The notes beneath the pieces are model-generated. The model worked only from the letters and a program-made list of their open reading frames with translations, had not been told where the DNA came from and searched no databases. Made by a program: the position numbers and the translations under genes. From Staphylococcus pettenkoferi (GTDB lineage: Bacteria; Bacillota; Bacilli; Staphylococcales; Staphylococcaceae), in contig NZ_JANSKK010000007.1 of assembly GCF_026659735.1 (NCBI RefSeq), forward strand, positions 186,001 to 250,000: 64,000 nucleotides of DNA. The letters run 5' to 3'. Positions 1 through 8,558 of this stretch are shown here, piece by piece (the first letter of the stretch is position 1; each line of letters starts with the position of its first letter).

Positions 1-1
1 A

Positions 2-760
2 GATCGTTCGAGTAAGCAAATTGACTTAACCGAGTCTGGCAAGATCGTCTATCAACAAGGAATTCAAGTGTTACACTCTTTAGATAACATTACAAATCAA
101 CTCTTTGATATTGAGAATCTGAAACAAGGTCATATCAATATCGGTCTCCCACCTATTTCAGGTACGTTGTATTTCCCTGAAATTATTAAAACTTTTACAG
201 ACATGTATCCAAAAATTGATCTTCAAATTTATGAGGCTGGCGCTTATAAAGTTAAAAATGCACTGCTCGATGGGACGGTGGATATCGTTGTTTCCATGGA
301 GCTTGAAAGTGAAGCGAACCTTGATGTCATTCCACTCATCAATGATCCGCTCGTCGTGTATGTGAATCAAGATCACCCTTTAGCTCGAGAATCTTCTGTT
401 ACATTGAATGATCTTAAAAATGAATCATTTATCGCTCTCACATCCGATTACGAATTACGTAAAAAGTTGGTCTACGAATGCTACAAATACCATTTCAAAC
501 CTTCTATACAAATGGAAAGTACCCAATGGGACTTTATACTGTCAATGGTTAATGAAGGATTTGGCATTGCTGTCATGCCCTACTCACTGAGTCCGTTACT
601 GAACTTTCAAAAGTTAACTACTATACCTATCGAAGATACTGAAATGAAGATGGATATTAATTTCGTTGTTAAAAGCCATAAACCATTGTCTACACCTTTA
701 AAAACATTCATCGAGTATACGAAAGAACATATTCAAACTATGAAATTTAGTAATAATTAG
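2..760 (+). CDS. LysR-type transcriptional regulator, 5' end cut by window edge
   Basis: The reading frame is open from base 2, before the first in-frame start codon, so the gene begins upstream of the window and its DNA-binding head is missing. What is seen is the end of the linker helix (QIDLTESGKIVY, typical of LysR regulators just after the HTH) followed by a complete two-lobed effector-binding domain of about 210 residues (GHINIGLPPISG, DGTVDIVVSMELE, GFGIAVMPYSL). The family binds a small-molecule inducer and regulates nearby or divergent genes. The domain resembles CidR-type staphylococcal LysR proteins, but the target cannot be named from this fragment. It lies 78 bp ahead of a co-directional CMD-family gene. 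Confidence 0.85.
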   Translation, partial: DRSSKQIDLTESGKIVYQQGIQVLHSLDNITNQLFDIENLKQGHINIGLPPISGTLYFPEIIKTFTDMYPKIDLQIYEAGAYKVKNALLDGTVDIVVSMELESEANLDVIPLINDPLVVYVNQDHPLARESSVTLNDLKNESFIALTSDYELRKKLVYECYKYHFKPSIQMESTQWDFILSMVNEGFGIAVMPYSLSPLLNFQKLTTIPIEDTEMKMDINFVVKSHKPLSTPLKTFIEYTKEHIQTMKFSNN

Positions 761-762
761 TA

Positions 763-805
763 TTATAATTATGAACTTTTAGAATACAAGACTTCGTATT
801 ACAAT
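763..805 (+). promoter_or_regulatory. Possible promoter/operator region before the CMD-family gene
   Basis: The 78-bp gap holds a half-palindromic AT-rich motif at 763-777 that matches about 11 of 15 positions of the PerR box consensus, an inverted repeat AATAC-N8-GTATT at 783-800, and a -10-like TACAAT at 800-805 with no good -35. The inverted repeat is of the size LysR or other dimeric regulators bind. Assignment to any regulator is inference; the matches are weak. Confidence 0.25.
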
Positions 806-838
806 AGAGTTAGAGTTTCAATATAGGAGGTCTAAACG

Positions 839-1252
839 ATGGAACAAAGTCGTAGCGAAATCGGTCAACAAATTATGGATGATTTAACTGCTAGCGATAA
901 CGAGAACATTCCAACTCACGCTAACATTGAAGAAGAGTTAGGAGATGTAGCTCCTGGTTTAGGAGATTTAGTCAAAGAATTTGCGTTTGGAGACATCTAT
1001 TCTCGCGAAGGTCTAGATTATAGACAACGTGCAATCAGTACAATTTCAGCACTTGTCACATTAGGAACTGAGCCTCAATTAGAGTTACACATCAACGTAG
1101 CTTTAACGGTAGGCTTAACACCACAAGAAATTTCAGAAACAATTATGCATTTACTTCCATACGTTGGTTTCCCACGTGTTCTAAATGCACTTCAACTAGT
1201 GAAAAAAGTTTACAAAGAACGTAATGTTGATTATTACACTCAACCTGAATAA
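839..1252 (+). CDS. Carboxymuconolactone decarboxylase (CMD) family protein
   Basis: A 137-residue protein preceded by a strong ribosome binding site (AGGAGG, 7 bases before ATG). Residues about 40-125 match the all-helical CMD fold (YSREGLDYRQRAIST, LVTLGTEPQLELHINVAL, GLTPQEISETIMHL). It has no CxxC pair, so it is of the gamma-carboxymuconolactone decarboxylase type rather than the AhpD peroxidase type. In low-GC Gram-positives such single-domain proteins are mostly of unknown substrate and often linked to redox or aromatic stress responses. It follows a LysR gene in the same direction and has its own terminator. The family call is safe; the reaction is not known. Confidence 0.85.
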   Translation: MEQSRSEIGQQIMDDLTASDNENIPTHANIEEELGDVAPGLGDLVKEFAFGDIYSREGLDYRQRAISTISALVTLGTEPQLELHINVALTVGLTPQEISETIMHLLPYVGFPRVLNALQLVKKVYKERNVDYYTQPE

Positions 1253-1347
1253 CGCAATTTGAATTTGTCACTCAGCACCTGAAAGCAAACTTTATCCCTT
1301 TTGTACAAACTATTCTCTCAACATTATTAAATGAAGATATGTATTAT

Positions 1348-1386
1348 GCGGTTCCGTATCTAACATAGGTGCGGGACCGTTTTTAT
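1348..1386 (+). terminator. Rho-independent terminator of the CMD-family gene
   Basis: Arms GCGGTTCCG and CGGGACCGT (one G-T pair) enclose a 15-base loop and are followed by a T run on the plus strand. Confidence 0.8.
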
Positions 1387-1412
1387 AAGTCACTAAGAAA
1401 GTTAAGTTAAAA

Positions 1413-1450
1413 TTAAAAAAATCTTGAGCCCAAATGATGAGCTCAAGATG
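1413..1450 (-). terminator. Rho-independent terminator of the 5-oxoproline operon
   Basis: Arms ATCTTGAGC and GCTCAAGAT with the A-rich tract on the plus-strand left side, giving a T run on the minus strand just downstream of the NRAMP-like gene. Confidence 0.8.
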
Positions 1451-1489
1451 CTTCGTGTTTAGCAATATCATGATTTATTGTATAACATG

Positions 1490-2719
1490 TTAGCTCGTCC
1501 AAAGCGCACCGAGTTCTTTGAATGACATGATACCTGTTACTATCGTAATGATTACTGCAATAATACCGAGTATCATCATCCATTTCGGATGGCGGTAATC
1601 TCCTACGATAGACTTACGAGTACTTGCCACGAGGATTGTACCTAACGTAATCGGAAGTACTAAACCATTTAAAGCACCAGCAATAATTAATAATTTAACT
1701 GGTTTACCGATGAATAAGAAGATTAAAGTTGAAACAACGATAAATGTAATAACGATTAAGTTGTTGCGTTCAAATAACTTCTTGTGCATCGTCTTTAAGA
1801 ATGTGGCACTTGTATATGCTGAACCAATCACGGATGACATCGCTGCTGCAAATAATACGACACCAAATATATTTCTACCGATAGGTCCTAATACTTTTTC
1901 AAAAACAGAAGCAGGTGGGTTGTCTTGACTCAAAGTAAAGCCTGTTACGACGACACCTAATACTGCTAAGAAAAGTAAAGCACGTAGGACACCAGTCGTT
2001 AAAATACCTGAAATCGCTGCTCGGTTAACGAATGGTAAGTAATCTTTACCTTTAATTCCTGAATCCAGGATACGGTGTGCACCGGCAAAGATAATATAAC
2101 CCCCTACTGTACCACCTACGAGCGTAATGATCGGTAATACGAGTGCTACAGGATGTTCTGGCCACACCATATGTGCTGCTGCATCTGCATATGGTGGATT
2201 GGCTTTAAACATAACGACTGCAACTACGATAATCATCAGTGCGCCGAGCACCATTGATACGACGTCCATCACTTTCTGACCATTCTTTGAAATAAAGATA
2301 GCGATGGATAGAACCGCTGTAATTGCAGCACCCCACTTCACATCAAGTCCAAAGATGGCATTTAATCCTAATCCTGCTCCGGCTATGTTACCAATATTGA
2401 AAGCAAGTCCCCCTATAGCGATCAATATTGAAATGAAAGTCCCTAAACCACCTACGACATCATTGGCAATTTCTTGGCCACGTTTACCTGTAACAACAAG
2501 AATACGCCATATGTTCACTTGTGCTGCAATGTCGATAAGTATGGATAGCAATATGGCAAAGGCAAAGCTTGCTGCAAATTGTCCTGTAAAGACAGCAGTT
2601 TGCGTCAAGAATGCCGGCCCTATTGCTGATGTTGCCATCAAGAAGACAGAACCTAATAATAGCCTCTTGTGACCCTTTGTGAATTGAAAATCATTTGTTT
2701 GAAGTTTCTTCTTCCCCAT
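1490..2719 (-). CDS. NRAMP-family membrane transporter (YcsG-like) of the 5-oxoproline operon
   Basis: A 409-residue integral membrane protein with about eleven hydrophobic segments over its whole length. It belongs to the NRAMP superfamily branch represented by Bacillus YcsG, which is genetically linked to pxpA (ycsF). The first segment carries SAIGPAFLTQTAVFTGQ in the place where classic Mn/Fe NRAMP proteins have the metal-binding DPGN motif; that motif is absent, so metal transport is doubtful. It is the last gene of the operon, starting 3 bp after pxpA. From context it probably imports the substrate (5-oxoproline or a related small molecule) or a cofactor ion; this is inference. Confidence 0.85.
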   Translation of the reverse strand: MGKKKLQTNDFQFTKGHKRLLLGSVFLMATSAIGPAFLTQTAVFTGQFAASFAFAILLSILIDIAAQVNIWRILVVTGKRGQEIANDVVGGLGTFISILIAIGGLAFNIGNIAGAGLGLNAIFGLDVKWGAAITAVLSIAIFISKNGQKVMDVVSMVLGALMIIVVAVVMFKANPPYADAAAHMVWPEHPVALVLPIITLVGGTVGGYIIFAGAHRILDSGIKGKDYLPFVNRAAISGILTTGVLRALLFLAVLGVVVTGFTLSQDNPPASVFEKVLGPIGRNIFGVVLFAAAMSSVIGSAYTSATFLKTMHKKLFERNNLIVITFIVVSTLIFLFIGKPVKLLIIAGALNGLVLPITLGTILVASTRKSIVGDYRHPKWMMILGIIAVIITIVTGIMSFKELGALWTS

Positions 2720-2722
2720 GTG

Positions 2723-3481
2723 TTAACCCCCTAGTTGTGTAATTGAAACACCTTCTTTGTTTAATGTCTCACGAATATTGCGTACGAACTCTAATGCATT
2801 TGCGCCATCGCCGTGTACACAGATTGTGTCCGCTTTCAAATCAATCACTTTGCCTGTCTTAGTTACGACTTGTTGGTCTTTAACCATCTTCAAGACTTGA
2901 TTGATTGCTTCATCTTTATCTGTGAGCACAGCATCCGGCTCTTTACGACTTACAAGCTGTCCATCTTCTTCGTATCGACGGTCAGCAAAGACTTCTGAAG
3001 CAGCTGTCAAACCAACTTTTTCAGCTTCGGAAATTAATAGCGTGTTAGATAAGCCTACATAAATCAGTTCTGGATCGAAATCATATACTGCTTGTGCAAT
3101 CGCATGCGCAATGTCTTTGTTACGCGCACCCATTTGGTAAAGCGCACCGTGTGGTTTCACGTGATTGATGCGTGTATCGTGAATTTGACAAAAGCTATTG
3201 AGTGCGCCGAGCTGATAAGTCACAATGTTGTAGATTTCGTCAGGAGAAATATCCATATTGCGACGACCGAAGCCTTGTAAATCAGGTAGACCTGGATGTG
3301 CCCCAATACCGATGTTTGCTTCTTTCGCTTGCTTAACTGTTTCGTGCATCACATTCCAGTCACCAGCGTGAAAGCCACAAGCAACGTTAGCTGAAGTGAT
3401 TAATGGAATAATATCTTGATCTCCACCAAAGCTATAATTACCAAATGCTTCTCCTAAGTCGCAGTTTAAATCGATCTTCAT
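2723..3481 (-). CDS. pxpA: 5-oxoprolinase subunit PxpA (LamB/YcsF family)
   Basis: A 252-residue protein of the LamB/YcsF family, the usual length. Family blocks are all present: [14 protein letters not shown] at the N terminus, [12 protein letters not shown] near residue 35, [16 protein letters not shown] near 58 and [12 protein letters not shown] near 107. PxpA works with PxpB and PxpC to open 5-oxo-L-proline (pyroglutamate, a damage product of glutamine and glutathione metabolism) to glutamate at the cost of ATP. It begins 2 bp after accC and ends 3 bp before the transporter, so it is translated from the same message. Cytosolic. Confidence 0.95.
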   Translation of the reverse strand: MKIDLNCDLGEAFGNYSFGGDQDIIPLITSANVACGFHAGDWNVMHETVKQAKEANIGIGAHPGLPDLQGFGRRNMDISPDEIYNIVTYQLGALNSFCQIHDTRINHVKPHGALYQMGARNKDIAHAIAQAVYDFDPELIYVGLSNTLLISEAEKVGLTAASEVFADRRYEEDGQLVSRKEPDAVLTDKDEAINQVLKMVKDQQVVTKTGKVIDLKADTICVHGDGANALEFVRNIRETLNKEGVSITQLGG

Positions 3482-3483
3482 TC

Positions 3484-4839
3484 TTAAGCCCCCTTGATAA
3501 TCTTATGACGTTCTAAGAATTTAATATCTACATCGCTTGCATCTCCATCTGCATAGGCCGGATAAGAGAGTACAGCGTATAAGAAATCAGCAGTTGTTGA
3601 GAAACCATCAATGACCATTTCATCTAACGTACATTTCAATTTGTTGATTGCGAGTGCACGTGTTGGTGCTTTGACAATCACTTTAGCTACAAGTGAATCG
3701 TAGTATGGTGAAACCATATAACCTTGATAAAGTAATGAGTCTACACGTACGTTGAAACCTTGTGGTAAATGTAAGGCTTGTACTTTACCCGGTGTCGGCT
3801 GGAAGTGTTTTTCAGGATCTTCTGCGTTGATACGCGCTTCAATCACGTGTCCATCAAAGATAATGTCATCTTGTGTATAAGGTAGATGGTTATGTTGCAT
3901 CAAGTAGAGTTGCGCTGCTAATAAGTCTCTTCCAGCACGCATTTCCGTTACTGTATGCTCTACTTGAATACGCGCGTTCATTTCAATGAAGTAATACGCA
4001 TCATCTGTGACAAGGAATTCAATTGTACCAGCACTGCGATAGTGAGATGCTTTCGCAACCTTAACAGCATCGTCACAGATACGTTGACGTTTCTCATCAG
4101 TCAATGAAGAACATGGTGATTCCTCGATTAATTTTTGGTTTTTACGTTGGACTGAACAGTCACGTTCCCCAAGGTGAATGTAATTATCTTTACCATCACC
4201 GAGAATTTGCACTTCGACGTGTTTTGCTACGGGTATAAAGGCTTCTACATAAATACGATCATCATCGAAGTATTTTTTACCTTCACTTTTAGCCTCTTTA
4301 AAAGATTTATCTAACATCTCAGGCTCTTTGACGATACGAATACCTTTACCGCCACCACCACTCGCTGCTTTCAACACGAGTGGATAACCAATTTCTTTAG
4401 CAATTTCTTTCACTTCATCCACGGATTCGACTGCATCCGTTGAACCTGGAATGATAGGTACACCCGCTTGATCTACAGTTTGACGTGCGGTAATCTTATC
4501 ACCCATCATTTGCATCGTTTCTTTCGTAGGACCGATAAAGTAAATATCATTCTCTTCAACTTTATGGGCAAATGACGGACTTTCTGATAAGAAACCATAT
4601 CCTGGATGAATCGCATTAGCTCCAGTCATTTCTGCGGCTGAGATAATACGATCTTGGTTTAAGTAACTATCAAGTGCATTGGCTTCACCGACACATACTG
4701 CTTGATCGGCTAAGCTAACATGCAGACTTGATTCATCTCCCTTAGCGTAGATAGCTACAGTTTCGATACCGAGTTCACGACATGCGCGAATGATACGAAC
4801 TGCGATTTCTCCTCTGTTTGCAATTAAACAACGATACAA
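3484..4839 (-). CDS. accC: Biotin carboxylase (AccC paralogue) in the 5-oxoproline operon
   Basis: A 451-residue ATP-grasp biotin carboxylase, full length. It has the N-terminal domain ([18 protein letters not shown]), the glycine-rich ATP loop [14 protein letters not shown] near residue 160, the biotin/bicarbonate motif HVEVQILGD, the catalytic [16 protein letters not shown] block near 230 and the [14 protein letters not shown] block near 290. It carboxylates biotin held by the neighbouring BCCP. The start is TTG: GGGGGG lies 7 bases upstream and the translation begins exactly at the family N terminus. Staphylococci usually carry another accBC pair for fatty acid synthesis, and this one sits among pxp genes with no carboxyltransferase of the AccAD type, so a different carboxylation is likely. 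Confidence 0.92.
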   Translation of the reverse strand: MYRCLIANRGEIAVRIIRACRELGIETVAIYAKGDESSLHVSLADQAVCVGEANALDSYLNQDRIISAAEMTGANAIHPGYGFLSESPSFAHKVEENDIYFIGPTKETMQMMGDKITARQTVDQAGVPIIPGSTDAVESVDEVKEIAKEIGYPLVLKAASGGGGKGIRIVKEPEMLDKSFKEAKSEGKKYFDDDRIYVEAFIPVAKHVEVQILGDGKDNYIHLGERDCSVQRKNQKLIEESPCSSLTDEKRQRICDDAVKVAKASHYRSAGTIEFLVTDDAYYFIEMNARIQVEHTVTEMRAGRDLLAAQLYLMQHNHLPYTQDDIIFDGHVIEARINAEDPEKHFQPTPGKVQALHLPQGFNVRVDSLLYQGYMVSPYYDSLVAKVIVKAPTRALAINKLKCTLDEMVIDGFSTTADFLYAVLSYPAYADGDASDVDIKFLERHKIIKGA

Positions 4840-4862
4840 TGCAATGCCCCCCTTTGCGTTGA

Positions 4863-5315
4863 TTATTTCACTCTTATTATTGGTTGATCATATTCAACAT
4901 TTGAACCATGCTCGACGAGAATATCAGTCACTTCACCGTCAACATCGCTTGTTACCTCGTTCATCACTTTCATTGCTTCAATATAGCCAATTACATCGCC
5001 AGATTTTACTTGGTCGCCAACTTTAATGATTGGATCAGTGAGTTCTTTCTCTTCTTGTAAATAGAAAGTACCTACCATTTGTGCTTTCACTTCTTGACCT
5101 TCTGAATCATTGCTAGCACTTTGGTCTTCATTTGATGATTGTGATTGAGCAGAGTCAGCAGCACCTTGAGGCATACTTGCAGGCATGCTCGCTACCGGTG
5201 CATTCTCTTCAGTGAAGTCAAGTTCGATTTCATGTTCATAATCTTTATATTTAAATTTCTTTAATTCATTTTCCTTAACTAATTTGATTAATTGCTCGAT
5301 ATTTTCAAAATTCAT
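4863..5315 (-). CDS. accB: Biotin carboxyl carrier protein (AccB paralogue)
   Basis: A 150-residue BCCP. Residues 1-40 form the N-terminal helical part, about 40-75 is a Pro/Ala/Ser/Gln linker, and 77-150 is the biotinyl domain with the site IEAMKVMNEV (lysine about residue 116 would be biotinylated by BirA). The motif is AMKV rather than the common AMKM, a usual variant. Its ATG overlaps the pxpC stop as TAATG, so translation is coupled. It should carry carboxybiotin from the AccC paralogue to an acceptor enzyme, probably PxpB/PxpC here (inference). Confidence 0.93.
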   Translation of the reverse strand: MNFENIEQLIKLVKENELKKFKYKDYEHEIELDFTEENAPVASMPASMPQGAADSAQSQSSNEDQSASNDSEGQEVKAQMVGTFYLQEEKELTDPIIKVGDQVKSGDVIGYIEAMKVMNEVTSDVDGEVTDILVEHGSNVEYDQPIIRVK

Positions 5316-6322
5316 TATGCTTCCCCTTTCAATAATGCATTTAGACGTTTTGAAGTAGAGCGTAACTGTTGTATTTGATAAACAGGTGTACGTTCTATTT
5401 CCTGTAAAGCTTCTTGTAGTGCCTCATCAAGCTGTTGTAAACTGTCGATGGCTTCTTCTACCGTTACCCATTCGAAATGAATTGTTTCGCCGGGTTGTTT
5501 CTGCGCTAGAATAGATAAATCAGCTTGTGTTACTGTGGCAATCTTAGTGTATCCCCCCACAGTTTGTTTGTCATTCAACAGTATGATAGGGTTCCCATCA
5601 TTTGGCACTTGCACACTACCTAAAGCTACAGGCTCTGAAATAATATCCGCAGATTCTTCTGGTGGAATTTCATTACCTCTTAGACGGTAGCCCATACGGT
5701 CTGATTGTTCAGAAATTTGGTAGTCACCTGAAGTCATTGCGTTAACCGCATCAGACGAGAATCGATCGTATTGTGGACCTTTAACGATGCGAATCGTTGT
5801 TTCATCTGTATTTACGAGTTGGACATCTGTACTGAGTCCCACACGATATTTAGCTTCATCATTTGGAATCGTTTGGATGCGATCTTGCGCTTTTAAAGTA
5901 CGGCCTTCAAATCCACCTATGTGACTCCGTGTATGCGTTGATTGACTGTTAGCCACTACTGGGATATCTAGCGGACAACCGAAGAAGATATATCCTCTAG
6001 CTCCTTCTTTAGCAGCCCCAATCTTTAGCTCGTCACCCTTTTCAGCTTTATAAACGGATTGCATCTCGATCGGCTCGCCATTCAGCTCACTGCCGAACTC
6101 GCCACCTGTTACCACAAAGGTATTTGGTGTGGTAAAACGAATCGTTGGACCGATAACAGTGAATTCAATCGCTGGTCCATCGTTACCAATCAGTTTCTGT
6201 CCGAGCTGATAACTTATAAGGTCTAAAGCTCCAGCTGTTGAAAATCCTTGATCTTGAAATCCATAGCGCCCTTGATCTTGAACTGTCGTAAAGAGACCTG
6301 GATTATTAATTAGAATACTCAT
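5315..6322 (-). CDS. pxpC: 5-oxoprolinase subunit PxpC (KipA/AHS2 family)
   Basis: A 335-residue protein of the biotin-dependent carboxyltransferase-like AHS2/KipA family, full length. Typical blocks are NPGLFTTVQDQGRYGFQDQG at the N terminus, EFTVIGPTIRF, GGYTKIATVTQADLSILAQ near 245 and the C-terminal helix. It pairs with PxpB to form the KipI-KipA type complex that, with PxpA, hydrolyses 5-oxoproline. The start codon lies inside the end of pxpB (17-bp overlap), a common sign of coupled translation, and the stop overlaps the accB start. The same fold forms part of the carboxyltransferase region of urea carboxylase, which makes the adjacent accBC pair notable. Confidence 0.93.
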   Translation of the reverse strand: MSILINNPGLFTTVQDQGRYGFQDQGFSTAGALDLISYQLGQKLIGNDGPAIEFTVIGPTIRFTTPNTFVVTGGEFGSELNGEPIEMQSVYKAEKGDELKIGAAKEGARGYIFFGCPLDIPVVANSQSTHTRSHIGGFEGRTLKAQDRIQTIPNDEAKYRVGLSTDVQLVNTDETTIRIVKGPQYDRFSSDAVNAMTSGDYQISEQSDRMGYRLRGNEIPPEESADIISEPVALGSVQVPNDGNPIILLNDKQTVGGYTKIATVTQADLSILAQKQPGETIHFEWVTVEEAIDSLQQLDEALQEALQEIERTPVYQIQQLRSTSKRLNALLKGEA

Positions 6323-7046
6323 TGTCTTTAGACACCCACTTTCTCATATCGAAAGAATCAGATTCTTGTTCGTCAATGATTTGGTCATATTGTTCTTCAG
6401 ATATAGCATAGAACTTAATGTAATCACCTGGCTGATAGAGACACATCGGTTCGCGTGTTAAATCAAAGACTTTGATTGGTGTACGACCGATAATTTGCCA
6501 ACCACCAGGGGATTCACTTGGGTAAAGCCCTGTTTGTTGATTGGCTATTCCTACTGAACCTTCTGGTAAACGCGTTCTCGGTTCAGAACGACGTGGTGTA
6601 TGAAGACGCTCATCTAAACCGCCAAGGAATGGGAAGCCTGGCATAAACCCAAGCATATAGATGAGATACGGTTGACTACTATGAATATCGATGACTTCTT
6701 CTGTATCGAGATGATTAGTAGATGCTACCTCATCGATATCTGGTCCGGCTTCTCCTCCGTAAAGTACTGGAATGTAGACCGTCTTCGTCTTGATGTCTTG
6801 ACCAGCAAAGTCACTAGCGTCTAATTCATCTAGTTTAAGCTCTTCTACTAATGATTGAGGTGTCATCTTCTCAATATCTATATTAATAAGAATAGCACGG
6901 TAAGAAGGTACGATTTCTGTAATACCTTCTACGTTCAGATTATGTATGTATTGAACAACTTGTTGCATTTGCTTAAATATATCTTCACTAATTCGTTCTT
7001 CTAAGTAAATCATAAGTGCTTGTTCGTTGATGATTTGATAATTCAT
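6306..7046 (-). CDS. pxpB: 5-oxoprolinase subunit PxpB (KipI/AHS1 family)
   Basis: A 246-residue AHS1/KipI family protein, first gene of the operon. Signature blocks are VPSYRAILINIDIEKM near residue 65, YMLGFMPGFPFLGGLDERL near 130, TPRRSEPRTRLPEGSVGIA near 148 and YPSESPGGWQIIGRTP near 175. It forms the heterodimer with PxpC. The start ATG has GGAGG 9 bases upstream. The acidic C terminus runs into the overlapping pxpC start. In Bacillus the homologue KipI also inhibits a sporulation kinase; staphylococci do not sporulate, so only the enzymatic role is likely. Confidence 0.93.
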   Translation of the reverse strand: MNYQIINEQALMIYLEERISEDIFKQMQQVVQYIHNLNVEGITEIVPSYRAILINIDIEKMTPQSLVEELKLDELDASDFAGQDIKTKTVYIPVLYGGEAGPDIDEVASTNHLDTEEVIDIHSSQPYLIYMLGFMPGFPFLGGLDERLHTPRRSEPRTRLPEGSVGIANQQTGLYPSESPGGWQIIGRTPIKVFDLTREPMCLYQPGDYIKFYAISEEQYDQIIDEQESDSFDMRKWVSKDNEYSN

Positions 7047-7072
7047 GATGGATTAACCTCCTTCAATGCACA

Positions 7073-7092
7073 TTAAGTAAACGCTTACTTAA
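7073..7092. promoter_or_regulatory. Perfect 8-bp-arm palindrome, probable operator of the pxp operon
   Basis: TTAAGTAA-ACGC-TTACTTAA is a perfect inverted repeat (8-bp arms, 4-base centre). On the minus strand its core AGTAAGCGTTTACT resembles a catabolite responsive element (CcpA) apart from the outermost bases. It lies about 5-24 bases after the expected transcription start of the pxp operon, where a bound repressor would block elongation or initiation. Confidence 0.55.
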
Positions 7093-7096
7093 GCAA

Positions 7097-7112
7097 TACA
7101 CTTTATTATACC
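7097..7112 (-). promoter_or_regulatory. Extended -10 promoter of the pxp operon
   Basis: On the minus strand TGGTATAAT (TATAAT at plus positions 7105-7110 with a TGn extension) lies about 60 bp ahead of the pxpB start. No convincing -35 box is seen, as is normal for extended -10 promoters. Confidence 0.55.
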
Positions 7113-7373
7113 ATTTTAGTAGCGATGTTGTTTAATAAAGAAATTTTATCAACATTTATAAAGTATATTTAATCAATAGGATTTAAGGCTTGCAAGTTTA
7201 ATTATTTTATCCCTTTTTCATTTTTCTATGTTGCTAAAAGTAAGATGAGCGTATGGTTGAACGCGATAGTTCTTTATTTCACTTTCTCACTATGAATTAA
7301 ACGCTATCGTTTAGTTATAACTCTAAATTTACCAAATTCAGACTTTTTCGACTAGAATTAGTTTTACCATAAA
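7113..7373. other. Non-coding region between the greA terminator and the pxp promoter
   Basis: AT-rich, no supported ORF or RNA. It holds two related small palindromes: GAAC-GCGATA-GTTC at about 7257-7270 and TAAACG-CTAT-CGTTTA at 7298-7313, which could be binding sites. Nothing else stands out. Confidence 0.4.
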
Positions 7374-7415
7374 ATAGAAAAACTTCCCAAACGTTGTTGA
7401 ATTCGTTTGGGAAGT
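7374..7415 (-). terminator. greA terminator
   Basis: Perfect 12-bp arms ACTTCCCAAACG and CGTTTGGGAAGT with a 10-base loop; on the minus strand the hairpin is followed by TTTTC-rich sequence. It ends the trmR-trhP1-trhP2-udk-greA operon. Confidence 0.9.
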
Positions 7416-7431
7416 ACGCTGAAATATAGAA

Positions 7432-7908
7432 TTATTTAATATCTACAATCTTAACGTTCATTTCTGCACCATTTGGTAGAGGAACACGAACTTCATCGTT
7501 AAGATGCTTACCAATCAAGCTTTGAGCCATTGGTGATTCGTTAGAAATCTTACCGTTGAAAGCGTCTGATTCTGCAGAACCAACGATTTGATAACTTTCT
7601 TCTTCATCACCTGGTAGTTCAACGAATGTAACGGTCTTACCGATTTGAACGACGTTGTTGTCGCCCGTATCTTCAATGATTAAAGCATTACGAATCATAT
7701 TTTCGATACGTTGAATATCTTGTTCAATAAAGCCTTGTTCATCTTTCGCTGCATCATACTCAGAGTTCTCAGAAAGGTCACCGAAAGAACGCGCGACTTT
7801 AATTTTTTCTACAACTTCTGGGCGTTTAACCGTCTTTAATTCTTCTAATTCTTTTTCAAGTTTGTCATAACCTTCTTGGGTCATTGGATATTGTTTTTGG
7901 TTTTCCAT
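7432..7908 (-). CDS. greA: Transcription elongation factor GreA
   Basis: A 158-residue GreA, normal length. The N-terminal antiparallel coiled coil (about residues 5-77) carries the acidic tip [15 protein letters not shown], which reaches into the RNA polymerase secondary channel and promotes cleavage of backtracked RNA; the C-terminal FKBP-like domain (about 80-158) binds polymerase ([19 protein letters not shown]). It is the last gene of the operon, 26 bp after udk, and has a strong terminator directly behind it. Confidence 0.97.
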   Translation of the reverse strand: MENQKQYPMTQEGYDKLEKELEELKTVKRPEVVEKIKVARSFGDLSENSEYDAAKDEQGFIEQDIQRIENMIRNALIIEDTGDNNVVQIGKTVTFVELPGDEEESYQIVGSAESDAFNGKISNESPMAQSLIGKHLNDEVRVPLPNGAEMNVKIVDIK

Positions 7909-7934
7909 ATTGTCATCTTCCTTTTCTAACTGTT

Positions 7935-8558
7935 CTATTGTTTACGTATAAGTGATTTAATCTTAGTTGTTAAAATATCAATGGCAACTTTATTACTGCC
8001 GCCTTCAGGAATAATTAAATCAGCATATTTCTTAGTTGGTTCTATAAATTGATTGTGCATTGGACGTACGACATTTAAGTATTGTGTAATTACGGATTCC
8101 ATCGTCCGCCCACGTTCAGCTGTGTCACGCATCAATCTTCGGAGAATGCGCAAATCAGCGTCAGTATCTACGTATACTTTAACATCCATCATCTCACGTA
8201 ATGTTTGATTTTCCAAAGCAAAGATACCTTCAACAATAATTACATCTTTGGGTTCAAATGTGATTGTAACATCACTTCGCGTGTGGTTTGTATAATCATA
8301 AGTAGGTATCTCTACTGTTTGACCGTCCTTAAGAGATTGTAGATTACTGATTAGTAAATCGTTATCAAACGCGAATGGATGGTCGTAGTTCGTTTCTAGA
8401 CGTTCTTCAAAGCTTAAATGAGATTGATCTTTATAATAATAATCTTGAGCGATGAGTGCAATACTATATCCTTCAAGCAAGGACATGATTTCACTCGTTA
8501 CACTTGTCTTACCAGAACCTGATCCACCGGCTATACCTATAATCGTTGTGCCACTCAT
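7935..8558 (-). CDS. udk: Uridine kinase
   Basis: A 207-residue uridine/cytidine kinase with the P-loop [12 protein letters not shown] at residues 8-19, the DYYYKD substrate segment near 40, [12 protein letters not shown] near 58 and the lid arginines [12 protein letters not shown] near 137. It phosphorylates uridine and cytidine to UMP and CMP in pyrimidine salvage. The start overlaps the trhP2 end by 4 bp (ATGA), so translation is coupled. The link to tRNA-uridine modification genes is conserved in Firmicutes but mechanistically unexplained. Confidence 0.97.
   Translation of the reverse strand: MSGTTIIGIAGGSGSGKTSVTSEIMSLLEGYSIALIAQDYYYKDQSHLSFEERLETNYDHPFAFDNDLLISNLQSLKDGQTVEIPTYDYTNHTRSDVTITFEPKDVIIVEGIFALENQTLREMMDVKVYVDTDADLRILRRLMRDTAERGRTMESVITQYLNVVRPMHNQFIEPTKKYADLIIPEGGSNKVAIDILTTKIKSLIRKQ

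Noticed and set aside
68..760. Complete regulator starting at GTG 68
   Set aside because: LysR linker sequence is encoded in frame upstream of base 68, so the gene is truncated by the window.
2304..2672. Plus-strand 122-codon ORF
   Set aside because: Shadow of the NRAMP-like gene, with complementary composition and no ribosome binding site.
6306..6322. Frameshift splitting a pxpB-pxpC fusion
   Set aside because: Both proteins have full family length, and the 17-bp overlap is typical of translational coupling of separate subunits.
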